DNA from: UBA11865 sp041570195 | Lineage (GTDB): Bacteria > Chloroflexota > Anaerolineae > Promineifilales > Promineifilaceae | Assembly: GCA_041570195.1 (NCBI GenBank) | Contig: JBFFWQ010000013.1 | Location: 1 to 64,000, forward strand | DNA: 64,000 nucleotides | Reading direction: 5' to 3' | Made by a program: the position numbers and the translations under genes | Part shown: in pieces, positions 58,271-64,000 of the stretch | How positions within the stretch are numbered: the stretch's first letter is position 1 | Layout of the letters: every line of letters starts with the position of its first letter | Notes under the pieces: model-generated | The model's input: the letters and a program-made list of their open reading frames with translations, nothing else | Told to the model about the DNA's origin: nothing | The model's database searches: none

Positions 58271-59128
58271 CTAGATGGGCGATAAAGACCGCTTGCGGCC
58301 GATGTAGAGGAAATGATCGCTCTGGGCCAGGCCCTCTGGCGTGCGGCCGGTCGCTTCAATCAGGTCCAGCCATTCTTCACGCGCTTCGTGGGTTAGATCG
58401 AGCAAACGGCTCTCCTCGGTGCTGGCGAAGGATTCCAGGCCGACCAGGGACACCTCTGCCAGCAGTTCGGCGAAGAGTTGGCGAAACTCGGCCGGCGTGC
58501 TCAGGTGTGCGTGACCAATGGGCGGCGCGTGCTGAGGGTCAAGGTTGCCATCGAGCAAGAAACGGGCGTGGAAATGCTTCCGCCCTATTACATCGCTCGG
58601 TTCGTCGCGCAAAGTATCACGTAAGTAGGACAGGCGATTGATGCCGGCCGCGAAAAGCAGGCCGCCCGGCTTGAGCCGCCCGGCGGCTTCTTGTACCGCG
58701 AGTTGTCTTTCAGCCTGCTGGAGCAAATGATACAGTGGGCCCAACATGATCGCTGCATCCAAGCCGGCGGCCGGCAAGTGGCTCAAATTGGTGGCCGTAC
58801 CTCTGTGCGTGCCGGCAATCGCGTCTTCAAAACCTGCCTTGCGCAAGCGTGCCATCGTCGAGTCGAGCAGGCGCTGCGAGATGTCAACCAGGTACAGCGT
58901 GCATCCGCGCCGGGCCAGGAACTCGGCATAGTGGCCGGCGCCGACGCCGATATCCGCCACGATTGCCCCAGGCGGGACATGATGGGCCAGGTAGCGGCTG
59001 GTCATCGAGAATTCGACTGGAGAACGGTCCAGCCGTTTCAGCTCATAGTCGAAGATCGTCGAATCATAATATCGGCCGACTGCCGCCTGATCGGCCGGAA
59101 TCATCTGCTCGCCACTTGTGTCGTCCAT
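58271..59128 (-). CDS. Class I SAM-dependent methyltransferase
   Basis: This Rossmann-fold methyltransferase of 285 residues has SAM motif I IVADIGVGAGHYAEFLARRG (about residues 50-69), motif II LYLVDISQRLLD and the motif IV region AAIMLGPLYHLLQQAERQLA. GRLKPGGLLFAAGI is the post-IV strand. The N-terminal VGRYYDSTIFDYELKRLDRS is typical of UbiE/Methyltransf_11-like enzymes acting on small molecules. The ATG at 59128 has GGAGAGGAAA upstream; an in-frame ATG at 59170 is less likely. Substrate unknown. Confidence 0.83.
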   Translation of the reverse strand: MDDTSGEQMIPADQAAVGRYYDSTIFDYELKRLDRSPVEFSMTSRYLAHHVPPGAIVADIGVGAGHYAEFLARRGCTLYLVDISQRLLDSTMARLRKAGFEDAIAGTHRGTATNLSHLPAAGLDAAIMLGPLYHLLQQAERQLAVQEAAGRLKPGGLLFAAGINRLSYLRDTLRDEPSDVIGRKHFHARFLLDGNLDPQHAPPIGHAHLSTPAEFRQLFAELLAEVSLVGLESFASTEESRLLDLTHEAREEWLDLIEATGRTPEGLAQSDHFLYIGRKRSLSPI

Positions 59129-59301
59129 TTTCCTCTCCGTTTCTGGTCGCATTACTGGCTTACCAGCCATACACTCTGTATATTACTGGCCGATGCTTAC
59201 CTTGTTACCCATGTCATTGTACCTTCTGGAGCGGTGAACGAGAAACATCCGGTTGACGGAGTGCAGGGTATTCTAGATGGTGGTTGAGGTATAGGCGATT
59301 C

Positions 59302-59988
59302 ATGGAAGATTACTTTCGGGTGGATCACTCCTTGTTGGACAAGGCGCGCGTTGCACTTCAGAGCCGGAAGGAGCTCTACTGGATCACAGGCGGTTCGTGC
59401 ACTGGCAAATCGACCGTAGCCGCCGCCATTGCGGACCGGACAGAGCTGCGGGTGGTCGATATGGACGCCTACATCTATGATCGCTTTATGCCTGCATACC
59501 AGACAGAACGCCATCCGGCCAGCAAGGCCTGGTTTGGGGCTGAGAATCCACTGGCCTGGGTACTTTCTCTTGGTTGGGAGGAATTTAACGCGCTGAATCG
59601 GGCGACCAATGCCGAGTTTCTTGACCTGCTCGTCGACGAACTCGACGGAAAGACAGAAGAGTTTGGTTTGCTAGTGGACGGCGGATTCACGCACCCGTCT
59701 CTGCTGGCTGAGGTGGTCCCGGCGTCCAGAATCGTTTGCCTGGAGACCGCGGACGCCATCCGGTCCAGCACCTGGGAAACGGCCGAGGAACGTTCTTTGA
59801 TGAAGCAGTGGGTCCATGATTTGCCCGATGGTGAGGCCAAGTGGCGTAAGTTCTTGTTTTTTGACAAGATGGTAGCTGAGACTCTGAGCGACGAGAGCAA
59901 GGCGGCCGGGGTGGAGGTGATTGGCTGGGACGAGGGTGTTGGGCTGCGGGAGTTGAGTGACATGGTTATGATAGCCTTGGAATTGTGA
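59302..59988 (+). CDS. P-loop kinase-like protein
   Basis: A 228-residue soluble protein with Walker A TGGSCTGKSTVAAAIA (about residues 29-44) and an Asp pair VVDMDAYIYDRF on the second strand, in the style of shikimate/gluconate/AAA_33 kinases. FGLLVDGGFTHPSLLAEVVP may supply Walker B. The C-terminal half carries a lid-like helix. The substrate is not evident. A weak -10-like TATAGG ends 6 nt before the ATG, and there is no Shine-Dalgarno sequence. It precedes the thiolase by 52 nt. Confidence 0.7.
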   Translation: MEDYFRVDHSLLDKARVALQSRKELYWITGGSCTGKSTVAAAIADRTELRVVDMDAYIYDRFMPAYQTERHPASKAWFGAENPLAWVLSLGWEEFNALNRATNAEFLDLLVDELDGKTEEFGLLVDGGFTHPSLLAEVVPASRIVCLETADAIRSSTWETAEERSLMKQWVHDLPDGEAKWRKFLFFDKMVAETLSDESKAAGVEVIGWDEGVGLRELSDMVMIALEL

Positions 59989-60040
59989 ACAATAAACGAC
60001 TAATAGCGAATGGTTAAATGGGGAATGAAGGAGATGGATT

Positions 60041-61309
60041 ATGCCTGAGGTAGTGATTGTCAGTGCGGTTAGGACGCCAATTGGGCGTTACGCGGGCACA
60101 CTTTCGGCCGTGCGTCCGGATGACCTGGCGGCGCTGGTCATCAAGGAAGCGGTAGAACGAGCCGGCGTCGAGCCACACGAAGTGGAAGAGGTTTACATGG
60201 GCTGCGCCAACCAGGCCGGCGAGGATAACCGCAACGTGGCTCGGATGGCGACGCTGCTGGCCGGATTTCCGCACCAAGTGGCGGCAGTCACCTTTAACCG
60301 GCTTTGCGCCAGTGGCCTGAACGCGGTGAACCAGGCCGCACGCGCGATCCGGGCCGGCGAAGGCGATGTATTTGTGGCCGGCGGGGTCGAGAATATGTCG
60401 CGCGCGCCATACTCGTTCCCAAAGAACCCACGCGCCTGGGGACCGCCGGGCAATATCACCGGTTACGATACGACCCTGGGTTGGCGCTATCCTAATCCGG
60501 CGATGGAAGCCATGTTTCCATTGGAAGCGATGGGCGAGACGGCCGAGAACATCTTTTCGCTGAGTTGCTCGGGTGACATTGAAGGCGGGCAGATCACCCG
60601 CGAAGAGCAAGACGCCTTCGCTTTCGAGAGCCAGCGGCGGGCCTGCGACGCCATTAACAGCGGCCGGTTTCAGTCGCAAATTCTGCCGGTGAGCATTCCC
60701 CAGCGCAAGGGCGAGCCACTGATTATGGACACCGACGAACATCCACGTATCAAGAAAACGGATGAAGGCTATGAATTGCTAACGAGCATTGAGGCGTTGG
60801 GCAGGCTGCGGCCGGCCTTTCGTAAGGGCGGCACAGTCACCGCCGGCAATGCCAGTGGCCTGAACGATGGCGCGGCGGCCCTGCTTCTGATGTCGGCCGA
60901 AAAAGCCGAAGCCTTGGGTCTTCAACCAATGGCTCGCTGGCTGGCCTCGGGCGCGGCCGGCGTCGATCCGAGGACGATGGGCCTGGGGCCTGTACCCGCT
61001 ACCCGTAAGGCCCTTTCCCGCGCCGACTTGGAGCTGTCGGAAGTTGACCTCATAGAGGTCAACGAGGCCTTTGCCGTTCAATCATTGGCCGTCATCCGCG
61101 AGCTAGGCCTCGATCCGTCGATCACCAACGTCAACGGCGGCGCCATCGCCCTGGGACATCCGTTAGGCTGTTCAGGGGCCCGGATCTTGACCACTTTGCT
61201 GCACGAGATGAAACACCGGGCAGCAACCGGCCAACGCATGCGCTATGGCCTGGCTGCCTTGTGCGTTGGCGTAGGTCAAGGCGAAGCCACCTTAATCGAG
61301 ATGCTGTAG
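60041..61309 (+). CDS. Acetyl-CoA C-acyltransferase (thiolase)
   Basis: This degradative-type thiolase cleaves 3-ketoacyl-CoA with CoA in fatty-acid or aromatic catabolism (FadA/PcaF family). The acyl-enzyme Cys is residue 89 (NRLCASGLNAV), His373 lies in GGAIALGHPLGCSGARI, and Cys408 is in AALCVGVGQGEA. The last reads GVGQG where GGGQG is usual, a mild change. The ATG has an AAGGAG site 8 nt upstream. The protein has 422 residues. No hydroxyacyl-CoA dehydrogenase is next to it. Confidence 0.9.
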   Translation: MPEVVIVSAVRTPIGRYAGTLSAVRPDDLAALVIKEAVERAGVEPHEVEEVYMGCANQAGEDNRNVARMATLLAGFPHQVAAVTFNRLCASGLNAVNQAARAIRAGEGDVFVAGGVENMSRAPYSFPKNPRAWGPPGNITGYDTTLGWRYPNPAMEAMFPLEAMGETAENIFSLSCSGDIEGGQITREEQDAFAFESQRRACDAINSGRFQSQILPVSIPQRKGEPLIMDTDEHPRIKKTDEGYELLTSIEALGRLRPAFRKGGTVTAGNASGLNDGAAALLLMSAEKAEALGLQPMARWLASGAAGVDPRTMGLGPVPATRKALSRADLELSEVDLIEVNEAFAVQSLAVIRELGLDPSITNVNGGAIALGHPLGCSGARILTTLLHEMKHRAATGQRMRYGLAALCVGVGQGEATLIEML

Positions 61310-61398
61310 GCTATGTGGCTGTACAACGAGCCTATGATTGGTACAATAGCCACGGCTCTATGGCCAACCCGTCTAACAAAATCGAAAAGGAGGGATCT

Positions 61399-62523
61399 AT
61401 GAGTGCTTCAGCAGTTGCATACAGTTCGCCCTTAGCTTCGATGAGCGAAGGCAAGTGGATCAATAATCGCCGCTGGGATCTGGTCTTCATTAGCTGTAGT
61501 GTGGTCTTGGTAACCGTTCCTTACCTCATCTGGCTATTCATGAAAGACGTCTTGCAGGTGGAGTCCGATCTCGGCCGGCAAGGAGTGAATCTGTTAATCG
61601 CCGTGCTGATTGGCGGCCCGCACATGTACGCCACTTTCACCCGAACCGCCCTTGATGAGGGTTTTCGTAGCAAGTATGGGGGGTTCGTCCGCTCCTCGAT
61701 AATCATCCCCTTGCTGGTGATCACCCTGGCCTTGACGAACCTGACCTTGCTGTTGACCATCTTCTTTTTCTGGGCCTCTATCCATGTCCTGCACCAGATC
61801 ATATATGTGGTCGAGTCCTACAACGTCAAAGCCAAGCGGGTGACGACGAAGACATCGCTGACGCCGCTGTCCAAGATCATAGATTTCGCAGTGGTTCTGA
61901 CGGCCCTTTACCCTCTCGCTGCCTATCGCATCGCCATCACCCAGGACTTCTCCATCGGGCCTTCGACCTTGAACGACATCATCCCTAGTTTCTTCGAGCA
62001 GCCGTGGATCGTCTACCTGGCGGCCACCGCCTTTGGGATATCTCTGCTAGCTTTCATTGGCAAGAGCATCTACGAGTACCGCAACGGCATCGCCCATTTG
62101 CCCAAAATCGTCTTCATCAGTTTCACCGTGATCGCCTCCTTCATCGTGCCCGCGCTGGGCAACCTGGATACGGCATTTCAGGGCATGAATGTCTGGCACT
62201 CTTTTCAGTATCTGGCCCTGACCTGGTTCGCCAACCGGCTGCGCCAGCAGCGGGGCGAATTGGATAGCCAGCCGGTGCTGGAGCGCATCTCGGAGCCCGG
62301 CCACGCCCGCATGTTCTACGGTTTTAACCTGCTACTAACCTTCGGAGCTGGCATCATTATCGCCGTTGTTTTCGCCGTATTGTATTTCCTGGTGGGCGGC
62401 AAGTGGGCAGAGCCAACGTACGCTCTAGAGACGGCCTACTACATCGGCGTGCTGTCATTTCTCTGGATACATTACTACCACGATCACTTCCTCTTCACCC
62501 AGACAGATTCGGTTGTCGCCTGA
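61399..62523 (+). CDS. Polytopic membrane protein with histidine clusters
   Basis: This 374-residue protein has about 8 predicted helices. Histidine clusters sit at helix ends or short loops: GGPHMYATFTRT (about residue 75), SIHVLHQIIYVVE (about 130), NVWHSFQYLALTW (about 265) and HYYHDHFLF near the C terminus. This spacing suggests metal or heme binding, as in membrane desaturase/hydroxylase-like or Brp/Blh-type enzymes, but I recognise no exact family. GGAGGG precedes the ATG. It lies about 90 nt behind the thiolase. Confidence 0.6.
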   Translation: MSASAVAYSSPLASMSEGKWINNRRWDLVFISCSVVLVTVPYLIWLFMKDVLQVESDLGRQGVNLLIAVLIGGPHMYATFTRTALDEGFRSKYGGFVRSSIIIPLLVITLALTNLTLLLTIFFFWASIHVLHQIIYVVESYNVKAKRVTTKTSLTPLSKIIDFAVVLTALYPLAAYRIAITQDFSIGPSTLNDIIPSFFEQPWIVYLAATAFGISLLAFIGKSIYEYRNGIAHLPKIVFISFTVIASFIVPALGNLDTAFQGMNVWHSFQYLALTWFANRLRQQRGELDSQPVLERISEPGHARMFYGFNLLLTFGAGIIIAVVFAVLYFLVGGKWAEPTYALETAYYIGVLSFLWIHYYHDHFLFTQTDSVVA

Positions 62524-62592
62524 CGACGCCCAGCCGCGATAGGCGGGGCCGCATGTCTTGTTCAGGTACCCGAAGGTCCATTATGAAGTAAT

Positions 62593-62610
62593 ATAGTACT
62601 TTAGTACTAT
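62593..62610. promoter_or_regulatory. Palindrome ATAGTAC-TTTA-GTACTAT (operator-like)
   Basis: A perfect 7-bp inverted repeat with a 4-nt gap (62593-62599 and 62604-62610), 15 nt upstream of a -35-like TTGCAT. The size and AT-rich character suit a dimeric repressor site. Confidence 0.4.
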
Positions 62611-62624
62611 CAATGGGTAAATCC

Positions 62625-62652
62625 TTGCATTAAGCGTGGTTTGTGGTATGCT
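62625..62652 (+). promoter_or_regulatory. Promoter-like sequence in front of a terminator hairpin
   Basis: -35 TTGCAT (62625-62630), 16-nt spacer, -10 TATGCT (62647-62652), four of six matches each. No gene follows on this strand; a transcript from here would end at the hairpin 62671-62714. Confidence 0.35.
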
Positions 62653-62670
62653 TTTAGCGGCTCCCCCCCA

Positions 62671-62714
62671 GAGATGTCCCGATAACCGCCCGGTTATCGG
62701 GCATCTCATTTTTT
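62671..62714 (+). terminator. Strong Rho-independent terminator
   Basis: GAGATG and CCCGATAACCG (62671-62688) pair with CGGTTATCGGG and CATCTC (62691-62707), a 17-bp stem with one bulge, followed by ATTTTTT. It ends either the membrane-protein operon or a short RNA started at 62659 or so, and separates it from the convergent clp gene. Confidence 0.75.
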
Positions 62715-62757
62715 ATGCCTTTTTTGCCCCCAATTTGCCCCAAAAAGAGCGTCCCTT

Positions 62758-64000
62758 CTATGAGCTTCTGGCGGCCGCGGTAGTGTATGTAAGACCTTCG
62801 GAACCGGCGTCTACCGTGACCTCCACCTGTCCGCCCAGCCCTACCGACAAGAGGTGGTCAGCCAACGGTTCGCGCAAGTTGCGGGCAATTATGCGTCGCA
62901 GCGGCCGCGCGCCGTACTCAGGCGCGTCATTTTGGGCCAGCAGCCAGCGTCGGGCGGCCGGGGTCACCGTGAGCGAAATGCCCTGTTTCGACGCCAGGTC
63001 GAATTCATTCTTCAACATCAAGTCCAGTATGCGGGTCAGCTGATCCGGCGTCAATTGGTGGAACATGATGATATCGTCCAGTCGATTGAGGAATTCCGGT
63101 CTGAAGAATGACTTGACCTCGGCCAAAACCTGTTCGCGCTCTCTTTCGCCTATTTCAGGCACGAGCATGTTGTAGGCGCCCAGGTTGCTGGTCATGATAA
63201 TGACCGTCTCGCCAAAAGATGCGCTTCGGCCCTGGCCGTCGGTTAGACGGCCTTCGTCAAGCACTTGCAAAAGCACATCAAGCACACGTGGGTGAGCCTT
63301 TTCCACTTCGTCAAAAAGGACCACCGCATAGGGTCGCCGGCGTATGAAGTCGGTCAGTTGGCCACCACCCTGGTAGCCAACGTAGCCTGGTGGGGCGCCC
63401 AGTAGACGATTGACGCTGGCCTCTTCCTGGTATTCGCTCATATCCAGGGTAAGCATGGCTTCTTCGGTATCGAACATGAACTCAGCCAGGGCCTTGGCAA
63501 GCTCCGATTTGCCCACGCCGCTGGGACCGAGAAACAAGAAGGAGCCGATCGGCCGCTTGGGATCGCGCAATCCGACGCGGGCCGTCTTCACAGCCCGGCT
63601 GACGGCGTCCACGGCCTGCGCCTGGCCGATGATTCGTTCCCTGATGTGGTTGACGATATTAGCGTAGCGGCTCTGTTCGTCCTGGCTCAACTTGGTCAAC
63701 GGGATTTCGGTCATACGGCTGGCGGCGTACATCACGTCGCCGCTGTCAAGCCGATTGTCGGCCGGAACCTCAGGCAAGGTCAGCTCATGTCCGGAGGAAT
63801 ACATGGCAACGATGGCGCTGGCCCGATCGACTAGCTGCACGGCCGAGGCCGGCAAAACAACGGTCTTCAAATAGCGTCCGGCCAGATCGGTCGCCGTTTC
63901 AAAAGATTCGTCATCAACCTCGATTTCGTATTCTTGAACTAGCCGCTGCTTGTGATAACCCAATATGGCTACAGTTTCTGCCCGGCTGGCTGGCGGCACG
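62758..64000 (-). CDS. ClpC/ClpB-type AAA+ ATPase, C-terminal part
   Basis: The gene continues past the right edge; 413 C-terminal residues are seen. They cover the end of the first AAA+ module with ASAVQLVDRASA. A short middle region (MTEIPLTKLSQDEQSRYANI) follows, then the full second AAA+ module. That module has Walker A FLGPSGVGKSELAKAL, GAPPGYVGYQGGGQLTD, Walker B VVLFDEVEKAHP, LNRLDDIIMFHQL and the sensor-2 GARPLRR. The middle region looks too short for a ClpB coiled-coil arm, so ClpC/ClpE-like is favoured, but the N terminus is needed to decide. The role is protein unfolding for ClpP or disaggregation. Confidence 0.88.
   Translation of the reverse strand, partial: VPPASRAETVAILGYHKQRLVQEYEIEVDDESFETATDLAGRYLKTVVLPASAVQLVDRASAIVAMYSSGHELTLPEVPADNRLDSGDVMYAASRMTEIPLTKLSQDEQSRYANIVNHIRERIIGQAQAVDAVSRAVKTARVGLRDPKRPIGSFLFLGPSGVGKSELAKALAEFMFDTEEAMLTLDMSEYQEEASVNRLLGAPPGYVGYQGGGQLTDFIRRRPYAVVLFDEVEKAHPRVLDVLLQVLDEGRLTDGQGRSASFGETVIIMTSNLGAYNMLVPEIGEREREQVLAEVKSFFRPEFLNRLDDIIMFHQLTPDQLTRILDLMLKNEFDLASKQGISLTVTPAARRWLLAQNDAPEYGARPLRRIIARNLREPLADHLLSVGLGGQVEVTVDAGSEGLTYTTAAARSS

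Noticed and set aside
1..64000. CRISPR arrays, tRNA and rRNA genes
   Set aside because: No regularly spaced direct repeats, cloverleaf TpsiC-arm words in context or rRNA-like sequence were noticed by reading.

Overview
The window looks like a chromosomal segment of a GC-rich, mesophilic bacterium of the phylum Chloroflexota (Anaerolineae/Ardenticatenia-like). I infer this from gene content and style, not from a marker-gene search. The clues are threonine/valine-rich lipoprotein leaders (repeated VVTRVV/VEVTRIVEQ), a very long SecA, two NuoM subunits in complex I, a b-delta fusion in the ATP synthase, secreted proteins ending in a VYVPLIVR-type tail, and an extreme abundance of CGGCCG/GGCCGG words. 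No rRNA, tRNA or CRISPR array was seen.

Layout. 0-8.3 kb (minus strand): a phosphonate-type binding lipoprotein (cut by the window edge), small membrane and surface proteins, an ABC transporter whose permease is fused to a SpoIIM-like domain, then Lgt, a CDP-alcohol phosphatidyltransferase and an alkaline-phosphatase-superfamily enzyme. 8.4-11.3 kb (minus): an ATP synthase cluster with only the membrane part (AtpI-like, a, c, b-delta fusion); alpha, gamma, beta and epsilon are not here. 11.3-21.1 kb (minus): the membrane arm of complex I in the order nuoA-H-J-K-L-M2-M1-N. It has two NuoM genes, one interrupted by a single in-frame TAG, and lacks nuoB-G and nuoI. 21.3-30.6 kb (plus): sugar metabolism (glucokinase, 6-phosphogluconolactonase), DUF302, FmdB and DUF1684 proteins, an MFS transporter, an alkyltransferase-like protein, a glycosyltransferase and a tungsten-type aldehyde ferredoxin oxidoreductase. 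30.7-41.2 kb (plus): DnaE, a cobalamin-binding mutase subunit with its MeaB GTPase, PRPP synthetase and SecA. 41.3-45.3 kb: MutM, an M29 aminopeptidase and hypotheticals. 45.5-57 kb: gamma-glutamyltransferase followed by a low-density accessory stretch. 57-64 kb: HolB, a methyltransferase, a P-loop kinase-like protein, a thiolase, a polytopic His-rich membrane protein and the C-terminal half of a ClpC/ClpB ATPase.

The most unusual part is 47.4-57 kb. It holds several decaying genes: a zinc-ribbon paralogue, an oligopeptide-binding protein, a transposase and a duplicated membrane-protein tail. Among them are three intact, mutually similar 33-40-residue single-helix membrane proteins. Each has a good ribosome binding site, and two share a conserved leader of about 95 nt. 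This resembles the layout of type I toxin or other membrane micropeptide families and is the best candidate here for something undescribed.

Regulation visible in the sequence: sigma70-like promoters are common. Several genes (DUF1684, glycosyltransferase, SecA, HolB, probably MFS) have a -10 box ending 6-8 nt before the start codon and no Shine-Dalgarno sequence, which predicts leaderless mRNAs. Hairpins followed by T-runs lie behind the ATP synthase and ggt genes, between nuoA and nuoH, and in the leader of the first gene.
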